Origin: JAVVHH01 sp965276815
Lineage (GTDB): Bacteria > Pseudomonadota > Alphaproteobacteria > Acetobacterales > Acetobacteraceae
DNA: 64,000 nucleotides
Reading direction: 5' to 3'
Assembly: GCA_965276815.1 (NCBI GenBank)
Contig: CBDIBE010000012.1
Span: 496,001-560,000 of the forward strand
The position numbers were made by a program, and so were the translations under genes. The notes below the pieces were generated by a model that did no database searches, had not been told where the DNA came from, and saw nothing but the letters and a program-made list of their open reading frames with translations. Shown piece by piece: positions 41,897 through 50,424 of the stretch. Each line of letters starts with the position of its first letter. Position 1 is the stretch's first letter.

Positions 41897-43354
41897 TCAT
41901 GCCGCCCGCCCCGCCATCTCGGCCAGCGACTGCGCGACCCGGGTCGCGGTGACGCGTCCCTCCCGCGCCAGTCGCGCATCATGCTCAACCCGGTCCCGCA
42001 GCCGTTTGGCTGCCGAAATCCGCACCAGGAACGGTTCACGCTCGACGTATTCGTCGAGGAGCTGCACTGCGCCGGCATCCCAGGGCTCGGCGTTCCAGGC
42101 GCGCGCCTGCACCGGCGTCGGATCGACCCGGTCCATATCGCTGCTGAGCGGCAAAATGTGGAAGAGCGCGTCGAACAGCGCGTTGCAGAATTCCTGCACG
42201 ATGTAGGTCGCGCCCGCGTAGCCCATGAACGGCGTGCCCGTGGCCCGGCGGATCACCGCGCCAGGGAACGAGGCCGGGATGTAGACGCAGCGCGTGCCGA
42301 ACTCGGCGGCGTACATGCGCTCGTTGTAGGAGCCATACAGTACGAGCGGCGGCTTGGTCTTCAGCGACTCGCGGACTGCCTGATTGTCCGGCTTCATCCC
42401 AGCGGTGCGCTCGAACGAGAAGGTGCAGGGCAGGCCGAGCTCGCCCTCGAGGAAGCCGACCAGGCCGCGCGCGTAGGTGCTCGTCGCCACTACCGCGAAT
42501 GAGGCGGAAGAAAAGAAATCCTGGGTGACGCTGCGCCAGAGATCCCAGATCGGCTTTATGGTGGTGTGCTTCTCCCGCTCGATGAACGGTTCGGGGTCGA
42601 CGCCTGCCAACTCGCCGAGCGTGCGCAGGAAATTGGTGGTGGCGAACAGGCCGATCGGCGCTTGCAAGTAGGGGCGGTCCAACTCCTCGCAGAGCTGCCG
42701 GCCGAATTCGCGGTACATGCAGACATTCACGTCGGCATCCGGCAGACGGGCGATGTCCTCGATGTGCGAGCCCAACGGGAAGACGAGGTTGATCTCGCAA
42801 CCAATCCCCTCGACCAGCCGGCGGATTTCGGCGAGGTCGGAGGGCATGTTGAAGGTGCCGTAGATCGGGCCGATGATGTTGACCCGCGGCTTCTCGCCTT
42901 CGGCCCGCGGCTTGCGCGCCTTTTTCGCCCGCTTGGCGCCGAATTCGCTCCACAGCCAGTAGATTGCGCGGTCCGCCGCCTGCCACTGGTCTTCGTCGAT
43001 GGTGCGCGGGATGAAGCGCAATAGATTGCTGCCTTCCGGCGTCACGCCGCCGCCGATCATTTCGGCGATGCTGCCGGTCACCACCACTGCCGGCAGGTCC
43101 GGATCCTGCGTTGCCGCGGCCCGGCGCAGCGCGCCCTCGGTCCCGTTCATCGACAGATTGTCTTCCGACAGTCCGGTGACCACGATCGGCAGCTCGTGCG
43201 GCGGCAGCCCGTCCGTGTAGTGCAGCACCGCGGTGACCGGCAGGTTCTCGCAGCCGACGGGACCGTCGATCACGACTCGCAAGCCGCGGATGGCGGTAAA
43301 GGCATAAACGGCGCCCCAGTAGCCGCCGGCCCGGTCATGATCGAGGACGAGCAC
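41897..43354 (-). CDS. bchZ: Chlorophyllide a reductase subunit Z
   Basis: A 485-residue nitrogenase-like subunit (BchZ), beginning with GTG 43354 (VLVLDHDRAGGYWGAVYAF). NifK-type features: GPVGCENLPV with a cluster-ligand Cys, VVVTGSIAEMIGGG, RVNIIGPIYGTFNMPSDL. With BchX and BchY it reduces the C7-C8 bond of ring B in bacteriochlorophyll synthesis. The long open frame upstream to 43864 is a shadow of bchY. The start lies one base past the bchY stop, so the genes are coupled. Confidence 0.95.
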   Translation of the reverse strand: MLVLDHDRAGGYWGAVYAFTAIRGLRVVIDGPVGCENLPVTAVLHYTDGLPPHELPIVVTGLSEDNLSMNGTEGALRRAAATQDPDLPAVVVTGSIAEMIGGGVTPEGSNLLRFIPRTIDEDQWQAADRAIYWLWSEFGAKRAKKARKPRAEGEKPRVNIIGPIYGTFNMPSDLAEIRRLVEGIGCEINLVFPLGSHIEDIARLPDADVNVCMYREFGRQLCEELDRPYLQAPIGLFATTNFLRTLGELAGVDPEPFIEREKHTTIKPIWDLWRSVTQDFFSSASFAVVATSTYARGLVGFLEGELGLPCTFSFERTAGMKPDNQAVRESLKTKPPLVLYGSYNERMYAAEFGTRCVYIPASFPGAVIRRATGTPFMGYAGATYIVQEFCNALFDALFHILPLSSDMDRVDPTPVQARAWNAEPWDAGAVQLLDEYVEREPFLVRISAAKRLRDRVEHDARLAREGRVTATRVAQSLAEMAGRAA

Positions 43355-43355
43355 G

Positions 43356-44828
43356 CTAGGTCCCCACCGCTTCGGTCGCCTTGGCGCGCGCCTCGCGCAT
43401 CTTGCGGTAGCGCTCGCGCGACCCTTTCGGCTCCTGCGGCTTGCCGGTGGTGCCGTAGCCCGCGGTCTCCCCGGCGCCGACCCCCTCGAAGAACGAAACC
43501 ATCCGGGCAAATCGCGGCGCACCCCGCGTCTGTGCCGCAACGATCGCCGCCAGCGCACCGGCGCCCGCCGCACCAAACAACGGCCGGGCGGAGACCATGT
43601 TGGTGAAATACAGCGCCGGGATGCCCAGCTCCTTGGCCTTCTGAACCAAGGGCGTCGTCCCCACCGCAAGATCCGGCCGCACGTCGAGCATCGCCGCGAG
43701 GTCCTGCTCGAGCGAGGCGCGGTATTGCACGTGCGTGCCATGCGCCTCGAGCCACTCGCGGTCCGCATTGCTCCACTCGGTGCGCGGGCAGGCGGTGCCG
43801 ACATAGGGCACTTCGGCGCCGGCTTCGACGAGCAGTCGGGCGGCCAGCAGCTCCGAGCCCTCATAGCCCGACACGGTCACCCGCGCCGAGATGGGGTTCG
43901 CCTCGAGCGCGGCGCGGATCCCTGGCAGCGATCGCGCCTTCGCCTCGTCTATGCTGCTGGCCGCCGCGCCGGCGGCATGGCCGACCGCGTCAAGCCACGC
44001 TGCCGTACCCGCCAAACCCACCGGGCCGGAGCCCACGACCGGGCGTCCGGCGGCGGCGAATTCCCGGATGCTCGCTGTGTAGAAAGGATGCACCGCGGCG
44101 GCGACGGCGCAGTCGAGCGCGCCGTAGAGGTCGCGCCACTCACGCGCCGGGGTTGGGGGCGCCAGGGCGAGGCCCATCGGCGCCAACAGCGCGCCCACGC
44201 CGGGCGGATCGGCGGGGAACACCTCGCCCAGCATCGCGACGGTCGGGACGTCGGCAAGCGCGCGTGGCCGCGCCACCGGGCCCTGCTCGGCTTCTTGGCG
44301 GGCGAAGCGCAGCATGGCGCCGGCCAGCACGTCCTTGGCTTCGGCGTGGGTCGGCACGCCGAAGCCGGGCACGTCGATGCCGATGATCCGCACGCCGTCG
44401 ATCTGCTTGGGCAACCGGTCGAGCGGCACGCCCGACGCGGTCGGCACGCAGAGATTGATCACCACGACCGCGTCGTAATCGGCGGGCTTGGCCACCTCGT
44501 ACACTGCGTCGCGGATGTCCTCGAACAACTGGCCGCGGACCAGGGTTTCCGAGTTGAACGGCACGTAGCCGACGGTGCGGCGCGCGCCGTAGAAGTGCGA
44601 GGTGAACGTCAGCCCATAGACGCAGCAGGCGGAGCCGCAGAGGATCGTGGCCGTCCGCCGCATGCGCAGGCCGACGCGCAGCGAGCCGAAAGCCGGGCAC
44701 ATGGATTGCGGCTGGTCGTGCGGCCCCTTCGGATAATCGCGGGCGAGCCGGTCGAGCACGTCACTCTTGCCGGCCGCGCGTGCGACTTCCTGCATGGTCT
44801 CGCGCCCGCCATGGCAGCCGCCATCCAT
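43356..44828 (-). CDS. bchY: Chlorophyllide a reductase subunit Y
   Basis: A 490-residue NifD-like subunit, MDGGCHGGRETMQEVARAAG, with Cys ligands in SMCPAFGS, ILCGSACCVYG and VINLCVPTASG. Start ATG 44828 is 2 bp past the bchX stop; the open frame beyond to 45041 is not family-like. Forms the catalytic heterotetramer with BchZ. The C-terminus (YRKMREARAKATEAVG) is highly basic, as in other BchY. Confidence 0.95.
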   Translation of the reverse strand: MDGGCHGGRETMQEVARAAGKSDVLDRLARDYPKGPHDQPQSMCPAFGSLRVGLRMRRTATILCGSACCVYGLTFTSHFYGARRTVGYVPFNSETLVRGQLFEDIRDAVYEVAKPADYDAVVVINLCVPTASGVPLDRLPKQIDGVRIIGIDVPGFGVPTHAEAKDVLAGAMLRFARQEAEQGPVARPRALADVPTVAMLGEVFPADPPGVGALLAPMGLALAPPTPAREWRDLYGALDCAVAAAVHPFYTASIREFAAAGRPVVGSGPVGLAGTAAWLDAVGHAAGAAASSIDEAKARSLPGIRAALEANPISARVTVSGYEGSELLAARLLVEAGAEVPYVGTACPRTEWSNADREWLEAHGTHVQYRASLEQDLAAMLDVRPDLAVGTTPLVQKAKELGIPALYFTNMVSARPLFGAAGAGALAAIVAAQTRGAPRFARMVSFFEGVGAGETAGYGTTGKPQEPKGSRERYRKMREARAKATEAVGT

Positions 44829-44830
44829 GC

Positions 44831-45850
44831 TCAAACGCCTTCGTAGATCACTTCGAGCGACGGCCGCGCAAGGCTGGTCGCCGCGCACATATCGGCCTCG
44901 GTCGCCGGGGTCAGCTGGACGCCGCGGCCGACCGCCTCGCCTTTGAACAGGCCGAGCAACCCGTCTTGCGTGAGCGGGGTCGGGCGCACCGGCGGCGCTT
45001 CGGCGACCTGTTCGGCGAGTCGCTCGAACAGCGCGGCCCATTCGCCGCCGGGCTTGCCGATAATCTCGTAATTGGCGGATTTGCGGCGGATATCTTCGTT
45101 GGCGGGGATCGCCGACAGCACCGGGATGCCGACCGCATCGGCAAAGGCCTGCGCCTCGCCGGTGCCGTCATCCTTGTTGATGACCATTCCGGCCACGCCG
45201 ACATTGCCGCCGAGCCGGCGGAAATAATCCACCGCCGAACAGACATTGTTGGCGACGTAGAGCGATTGCAGGTCGTTCGAGCCGACGACGATGACTTTCT
45301 GGCACATGTCGCGCGCGATCGGCAGCCCGAACCCGCCGCAAACGACGTCGCCGAGGAAGTCGAGCAGGACGTAATCAAACCCCCATTCGTGGAAGCCGAG
45401 CTTCTCCAGCAATTCGAAGCCGTGGATGATCCCGCGGCCGCCGCAGCCGCGACCGACTTCCGGGCCGCCCAGCTCCATGGCGAACACGCCGTCGCGGATG
45501 AAACAGACATCGCCGATCGCGACCTTCTCGCCGGCAAGCTTCTTCTTCGACGAGGTTTCGATAATCGTCGGGCAGCTCCGGCCGCCGAACAGCAGCGAGG
45601 TGGTGTCGCTCTTCGGATCACAGCCGATCAGCAGCACGCGCTTGCCCTGCTGCGCCATCATGTAGCTGAGATTGGCGAGGGTGAAACTCTTGCCGATGCC
45701 GCCCTTGCCATAGATGGCGATGACCTGGGTTTCTTTCTTGACCGGCCCCGCTTCCGGGGCGTCGGGCTCGATCGCCGCTTCCGCGCGGAGCGCCTCGGTC
45801 ATACTCGCTTGCGGCTCCGCCTTCGCGGCGTGCGTTACGGTGGCGTTCAT
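44831..45850 (-). CDS. bchX: Chlorophyllide a reductase iron protein subunit X
   Basis: A 339-residue NifH-like ATPase: P-loop IYGKGGIGKSFT near residue 50, switch GCDPKSDT, and 4Fe-4S cysteines in GGRGCGGRG-like and VVCGGFGLPIARDMCQK regions. ATG 45850 overlaps the bchC stop (ATGA). It delivers electrons to BchYZ in an ATP-dependent way. The N-terminal 30 residues (ATVTHAAKAEPQA) are a variable extension common in BchX. Confidence 0.95.
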   Translation of the reverse strand: MNATVTHAAKAEPQASMTEALRAEAAIEPDAPEAGPVKKETQVIAIYGKGGIGKSFTLANLSYMMAQQGKRVLLIGCDPKSDTTSLLFGGRSCPTIIETSSKKKLAGEKVAIGDVCFIRDGVFAMELGGPEVGRGCGGRGIIHGFELLEKLGFHEWGFDYVLLDFLGDVVCGGFGLPIARDMCQKVIVVGSNDLQSLYVANNVCSAVDYFRRLGGNVGVAGMVINKDDGTGEAQAFADAVGIPVLSAIPANEDIRRKSANYEIIGKPGGEWAALFERLAEQVAEAPPVRPTPLTQDGLLGLFKGEAVGRGVQLTPATEADMCAATSLARPSLEVIYEGV

Positions 45851-46764
45851 GCCGTAGCCTTCCAATCGAGGATCATCTTCACGCAGGCGGGGTCGTCGAA
45901 GGCGGTGCGGTAGGCGTTGGGCGCCTCGCCGGCGGGGGCGCGATGGCTGATCAGCCCGCCCAAATCGAGTTTGCCCTGTGTCGCGAGGTCACGGACGGCG
46001 ATCAGGTCCTGCTTCCGCCACTGGGCGGCGATACGCAGCCTGGCCTCGCGCATGAAGGCGGCCGGAAAGGCAAAGGAGGGCCGCTCGCTGTAGAACCCGG
46101 CCAGCACGATCTCGCCACCGGGCGCCAGCCGGGCAATCAGCGTGTCGAGCAAGCCGGCATCGCCTGATGCGTCGTAGATGGTGCGGTAGTCGCGCCGCGC
46201 ATCGTCGGCCGGGTCGAGCACGGCATATCCTGCGGCGCCCTTGGCACGGGCGGCGTTGCGCTCCCAGACGACCGGCGCCGCGCCCTGCAGCACAGCGAGG
46301 CGGGCGAGCAGCCGACCGAGCGCGCCGTGGCCGACGATCAACTCCGGCAGCGCGTGGCCGGCGATAGCGTGCTGCGCGGTCGCCGCCAACGCGAGCAGCG
46401 TCCCGCGCTCGCCCAATTCGTCGCCGATCGGCAAGGCCCGCTCGGACGGGACCACGAGGCGGGAGGCGGAAGCGCCGAAGAGGCCGTGCACCGGTCCGAA
46501 GCAGCGCGCGCCAGGGACGAAGACGTGCTCGCCGCTCCGGTCGCCCGCGGCGACGGTTCCGACCGACTCGTAACCCGGTACCAACGGATAACCCATGCCT
46601 GGGAAGGGCGGCATGCTGCCAGACCACAGCAGGCGCTCAGTGCCGGCGCTGACGCCGCTCCACTCGACGTCTACCACGAGATCGTCAGCGCCGGGCTCGG
46701 TGAGGGCAAGGCGACGCATGGAGAGGTCGTGCGGTGCGTTCAGAACGACGGCTAAGGTATCCAC
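45847..46764 (-). CDS. bchC: Bacteriochlorophyllide a C3 hydroxyethyl dehydrogenase
   Basis: A 305-residue zinc-less MDR-family dehydrogenase. Features: VEWSGVSAGTERLLWSG, PGYESVGTVAA, and the nucleotide-binding IVGHGALGRLLARL. It oxidises the 3-hydroxyethyl group in bacteriochlorophyll a synthesis. GTG 46764 follows GGGAGGGAGG at a distance of 9 bases. It is the first gene of the bchCXYZ-pufBALMC unit, and two PpsR-type sites lie just upstream. Confidence 0.93.
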   Translation of the reverse strand: MDTLAVVLNAPHDLSMRRLALTEPGADDLVVDVEWSGVSAGTERLLWSGSMPPFPGMGYPLVPGYESVGTVAAGDRSGEHVFVPGARCFGPVHGLFGASASRLVVPSERALPIGDELGERGTLLALAATAQHAIAGHALPELIVGHGALGRLLARLAVLQGAAPVVWERNAARAKGAAGYAVLDPADDARRDYRTIYDASGDAGLLDTLIARLAPGGEIVLAGFYSERPSFAFPAAFMREARLRIAAQWRKQDLIAVRDLATQGKLDLGGLISHRAPAGEAPNAYRTAFDDPACVKMILDWKATA

Positions 46765-46802
46765 GCTCGCTAACCTCCCTCCCGCTCGCTTGGGCAAGCA
46801 TG

Positions 46803-46846
46803 TGTCAGGCTACTCTGACAACAACGCGTGTCAAGATAGATTTACA
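46803..46846 (-). promoter_or_regulatory. Two PpsR/CrtJ sites upstream of bchC
   Basis: TGTCAGGCTACTCTGACA (46803-46820) and TGTCAAGATAGATTTACA (46829-46846) both fit TGT-N12-ACA and are 8 bp apart, the spacing for cooperative binding. They lie 39-82 bp upstream of the bchC start, so the promoter of the bchC-puf unit is expected to be repressed by PpsR under oxygen. Confidence 0.85.
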
Positions 46847-46854
46847 GGCATCAA

Positions 46855-47973
46855 TCAAACCGCCGCAACGAGCAGGCTGCAGAGCAACGGATCGGCGGTG
46901 CGCTGCTCTTTGACGCGGCCAAAGCCCGCCTGTTTCAGCATCGCCGTGAGCGTTGCCGCGGTCCGCGGACGTCCGCTGCCGAGCGCCAACAGATAGAAAG
47001 TGAAATACGCGCCCACCGGCTCGGCGCCGGGCGAATCGAGCATCGGTTCGGCGAGCAGCAGTGTCCCGCCGGGCGACAGGGCGCGCCGCGCGGTGCGGAG
47101 GATGTCGAGCGCCGGTTCGTCATCGTGATCGTGGATCACCCGCACCAGCGACAGCACATCCGCCCCTTCCGGCAACGGCCCAGTTCGCATGTCGCCGCCA
47201 AACGTCCCGGCGCGATCGCCAAGCCGGCCGCGGGCGCAGGCGGCCACGGGCGGCAGGTCGAACAGCATCAGCCGCAGACCCGGCGCCGCGGCCTTTGCCG
47301 CCTCGAGAAACGCACCTTCTCCGCCGCCCACGTCCAGCAGGCAACGATGCCGGCGCAAATCGTAGGCGCCGAGCACCTGCGCCGCGACCAGCGGCAGCGA
47401 CGTCGCCATCAGCCGCGAATAGCCAGCCACCGCGCCCGATTCGAGCGCATCTGGCCGTTCCGCGCCGCCATAAGGCCAGTAGCCGGCCAAGAGCGTGTGC
47501 CCCGGCGCATCCCGCAGCAGCGCCACGGGATCGGCGAGGTCGGCGTAGAGCATCGCGTGATGCTGGACCATCGCCGTCACACCTGGGTTGTTCAGCATCG
47601 CCGCACCCAGCTTCCCCAGGCCGAACGCGGCGCCCCGCCGGCGGAGCAAACGCAGCGCAGCCGCGGCTTCGAGCAGCCGCTCGGCCCGCGCGGGCGTGAG
47701 GCCCAGCGCCGGCGCCAATTGCGCCGGGGTTTTCGGGCCGGCCTCGAGCGTCTCGAACAGCCGCAATTCGACGCAGGACTGCAGCACCTGCGAATAGGCG
47801 AACCCGGCGCAGAGATCGAACAATTCCCGCGCTCGGCGTCGCGCGATCGGCCGCGTCAGCGGAAACTGGGTCGCCCAGGCACGAAACCCGGCATCGGCCA
47901 CCTTCCGGTCCCGCCACGCCGCGAACCGCGCCACCCAACTCCCCCCTTGCATGGCGAGGGAGGCCGGACTCAT
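46855..47973 (-). CDS. crtF: Demethylspheroidene/hydroxycarotenoid O-methyltransferase
   Basis: A 372-residue SAM-dependent O-methyltransferase: FAYSQVLQSCVELRLFETLE (dimerisation HTH), the SAM motif CLLDVGGGEGAFLEAAK near 205 and VRVIHDHDDEPALDILR with the catalytic His region. ATG 47973 overlaps the crtE stop (ATGA); the frame further upstream is a shadow of crtE. Methylates the C1-hydroxy group in the spirilloxanthin/spheroidene pathway. Its 3' end lies next to the bchC promoter sites. Confidence 0.92.
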   Translation of the reverse strand: MSPASLAMQGGSWVARFAAWRDRKVADAGFRAWATQFPLTRPIARRRARELFDLCAGFAYSQVLQSCVELRLFETLEAGPKTPAQLAPALGLTPARAERLLEAAAALRLLRRRGAAFGLGKLGAAMLNNPGVTAMVQHHAMLYADLADPVALLRDAPGHTLLAGYWPYGGAERPDALESGAVAGYSRLMATSLPLVAAQVLGAYDLRRHRCLLDVGGGEGAFLEAAKAAAPGLRLMLFDLPPVAACARGRLGDRAGTFGGDMRTGPLPEGADVLSLVRVIHDHDDEPALDILRTARRALSPGGTLLLAEPMLDSPGAEPVGAYFTFYLLALGSGRPRTAATLTAMLKQAGFGRVKEQRTADPLLCSLLVAAV

Positions 47974-48839
47974 GCAGCGTGCTGCGCCAGTTCCTGCGGC
48001 AGCAAACGCAGCGTTTCGGTCAGGATGTGGCTGCGCAGCGCGCTCTGGCCGGGGCAGCGCGGCACCGCACCAACTGCTGCGTCCGCCAAGCTCCGCAGCC
48101 GGTCGATCGCGCCGGCAAGCCCGAGTTCGCGCACCGCATTGGGCCGGTCGTGCGCGACATCCTGGCCCACTGGCTTGCCGATATCGGCTTCGTGCGCCGT
48201 CGCGTCCAAAATATCGTCGGCGACCTGATAGGCCTCGCCGAGGCAGCCGCCCAAGGAGCGCCAAGACTCCGCCTCCGCCCCTGCAGCAGCGGCCCCCGCG
48301 ACGGTTGCCGCGGCGAACAACGCGCCGGTTTTCTCGCGCTGATACTCCGCGAGATTGACGGCCTCCTCGCACTCCCAGGCCTGGCCGGCGACAATCCCGC
48401 AAGGCACGCCGACTGCCAGGCCGATGCTCAACATCAACGGCCCGAGCCGGGCGGGCGCGGCGGCCGCACCCTGCGCCAGCGTTTGGAACGCCAGCACGAT
48501 AAGCGCGTCACCAGCCAGCACCGCCAGCGGCTCGCCGAACGCGCGGTGCACGCTGGGCCGGCCGCGCCGGGTCGCCGCGTCGTCGAAACAGGGGAGGTCG
48601 TCATGGATCAGCGAGGCGCAGTGCAGCAGCTCGATCGCGGCGGCGGCGGCGTCGGTGACCGCGGGGGCGTCTTCGCCGCAGGCGGCGGAGACGGCCAGGC
48701 AGAGGCGTGGCCGGATGCGCGCGCCGCGCGGGAATACCGCATGGTGCATCGCCAGGCCGAGCCTTGGCGGACAGCCCGGCTGGTTGGTGCGGCCCAGCGC
48801 GGCCTGCAATGACCGCTCGATCCGCGACATGACGTCCAT
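47970..48839 (-). CDS. crtE: Geranylgeranyl diphosphate synthase
   Basis: A 289-residue trans-prenyltransferase. First Asp-rich motif HDDLPCFDD near residue 79, RRGRPSVHRAFG after it, and the second DDILD near 208. GCAGGAGG is 5 bases before ATG 48839. Supplies C20 diphosphate for phytoene and the bacteriochlorophyll tail. Divergent from crtD with PpsR sites in the shared intergenic region; coupled to crtF downstream. Confidence 0.93.
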   Translation of the reverse strand: MDVMSRIERSLQAALGRTNQPGCPPRLGLAMHHAVFPRGARIRPRLCLAVSAACGEDAPAVTDAAAAAIELLHCASLIHDDLPCFDDAATRRGRPSVHRAFGEPLAVLAGDALIVLAFQTLAQGAAAAPARLGPLMLSIGLAVGVPCGIVAGQAWECEEAVNLAEYQREKTGALFAAATVAGAAAAGAEAESWRSLGGCLGEAYQVADDILDATAHEADIGKPVGQDVAHDRPNAVRELGLAGAIDRLRSLADAAVGAVPRCPGQSALRSHILTETLRLLPQELAQHAA

Positions 48840-48858
48840 TCACGCCTCCTGCCCGTTG

Positions 48859-48901
48859 TGTCAGCTTAGCTTGTCTGGCTAACTGTCAATCTTTCCTGAC
48901 A
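48859..48901. promoter_or_regulatory. PpsR/CrtJ sites in the crtE-crtD intergenic region
   Basis: TGTCAATCTTTCCTGACA (48884-48901) is a full TGT-N12-ACA site. TGTCAGCTTAGCTTGTCT (48859-48876) is a one-mismatch version 7 bp away. The pair lies between the divergent crtE and crtD starts and probably controls both. Confidence 0.8.
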
Positions 48902-48936
48902 GAGAGGTCAAGCTCATTCTTCCGGTCAGCATCGCA

Positions 48937-50424
48937 GTGGTGGGCGGCGGGATCGGCGGGCTGGCCGCTGCGCTCGACCTGGCCCAGCAGGGTCACCGGG
49001 TCACTTTGGTCGAGCGTGCGGCCGCGCCGGGCGGGAAAATGCGGCAGATCGGCGGGATCGATGCCGGGCCGACCGTCTTCACCATGCGCTGGGTTTTCGA
49101 GGAGATTTTCGCCGATGCCGGTACGAGGCTCGAGGACCACCTGACGCTGCGCCCGGCCACGGTTCTCGCGCGCCATGCCTGGAGCGGGACGGAACGGCTG
49201 GACTTGTTCGCCGACATGGAGCGGTCCGCGGCGGCCATCGAGGCGTTTGCCGGGCCGGCCGAAGCGCGTGGCTTCCGCGACTTCTGCCGCGAGGCGCGGC
49301 GGACCTATGACGTGCTGGAACAGCCGTTCATCCGCGCTCCGCGGCCGAGCATGCTTTCGCTCACGAGCGGGGTCGGCAATCTCGGCGACTTGCTCGCGAT
49401 CCGTCCGTTCCAGACGCTCTGGGCGGAGCTCGCGAGGCATCTGGGCGACGCGCGCTTGCGCCAGCTGTTCGGCCGGTACGCGACCTATTGCGGCTCCTCA
49501 CCCTTCCTGGCGCCAGCCACGCTGATGCTGGTGGCGCATGTGGAGCAGCAGGGCGTCTGGTTCGTCGACGGCGGCATGCACCGTGTCGCGGCGGCGCTGG
49601 CCGGATTGGCCGTATCGCGCGGTACGGTGATCCGCTATGCGGCCGAGGCGTCGGAAATCCTTGTCGGCAAAGGGCGCGCTTGCGGCGTCCGCCTCGCTTC
49701 CGGCGAAACCCTGTCCGCCGACGCCGTGGTGCTGAACGCCGACCCGGCCGCGCTGGCCGCGGGGCTGTTCGGCCGAGCCGCCGCGTCCGCCATCCCCGCC
49801 TTGCCGCCCGCGCAGCGGTCGCTGTCGGCGCTGACCTGGGCCGGAGAAGCGGAGACCGCCGGCTTCCCCCTGGTCCGGCACAACGTCTTCTTCTCGCACG
49901 ATTACCGCGCGGAATTCGACACAGTTGGGCAAGGCAAGCTGCCGGCCGAGCCGACCGTTTATGTCTGTGCCCAGGACCGGGCCGATGCAGACGCGCCGCT
50001 TCGTTCGGACCGGCTGCTGATCCTGGTCAACGCGCCTCCTGTGGGCGACCAGCGCCACTTCACTGCAGCGGAGATCGAGCAATGCCGCCAGAGAGCCTTC
50101 GACGTGATGCAACACTGCGGACTGACGATCCGCTCGCATGCGCTGACCCCGACCTCGCCCGCCGACTTCCACCGCCTGTTCCCGGGGACGGGCGGCGCGC
50201 TGTACGGCCCGGCGGTGCATGGCGCGATGGCGAGCTTCCGGCGCCCGGGCAGCCGGACCGGCTTGAAGGGCCTTTATCTGGCGGGCGGCAGCACGCATCC
50301 GGGGGCGGGAGTGCCGATGGCGGCGCTGTCGGGGCGGCTGGCGGCGTCGGCGCTGATGGCGGACCTCGGTTCGACCCGGCAGTCCCGCATCACGGTTACG
50401 TCTGGTGGTATGTCGACGCGTTGA
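48937..50424 (+). CDS. crtD: Hydroxyneurosporene/methoxyneurosporene dehydrogenase
   Basis: A phytoene-desaturase-family flavoprotein of about 495 residues, FAD motif VVGGGIGGLAAALDLAQQGHR at the N-terminus and the C-terminal FAD block LYLAGGSTHPGAGVPMAALSG. The GTG at 48937 is the first canonical start but cuts into the FAD strand and has no ribosome site. An ATT at 48916, 8 bases after AGAGAGG (48901-48907), would give the normal N-terminus ILPVSIAVVGGG, so a rare ATT start is likely. Introduces the C3,4 double bond. Overlaps crtC at its 3' end. Confidence 0.9.
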   Translation: MVGGGIGGLAAALDLAQQGHRVTLVERAAAPGGKMRQIGGIDAGPTVFTMRWVFEEIFADAGTRLEDHLTLRPATVLARHAWSGTERLDLFADMERSAAAIEAFAGPAEARGFRDFCREARRTYDVLEQPFIRAPRPSMLSLTSGVGNLGDLLAIRPFQTLWAELARHLGDARLRQLFGRYATYCGSSPFLAPATLMLVAHVEQQGVWFVDGGMHRVAAALAGLAVSRGTVIRYAAEASEILVGKGRACGVRLASGETLSADAVVLNADPAALAAGLFGRAAASAIPALPPAQRSLSALTWAGEAETAGFPLVRHNVFFSHDYRAEFDTVGQGKLPAEPTVYVCAQDRADADAPLRSDRLLILVNAPPVGDQRHFTAAEIEQCRQRAFDVMQHCGLTIRSHALTPTSPADFHRLFPGTGGALYGPAVHGAMASFRRPGSRTGLKGLYLAGGSTHPGAGVPMAALSGRLAASALMADLGSTRQSRITVTSGGMSTR

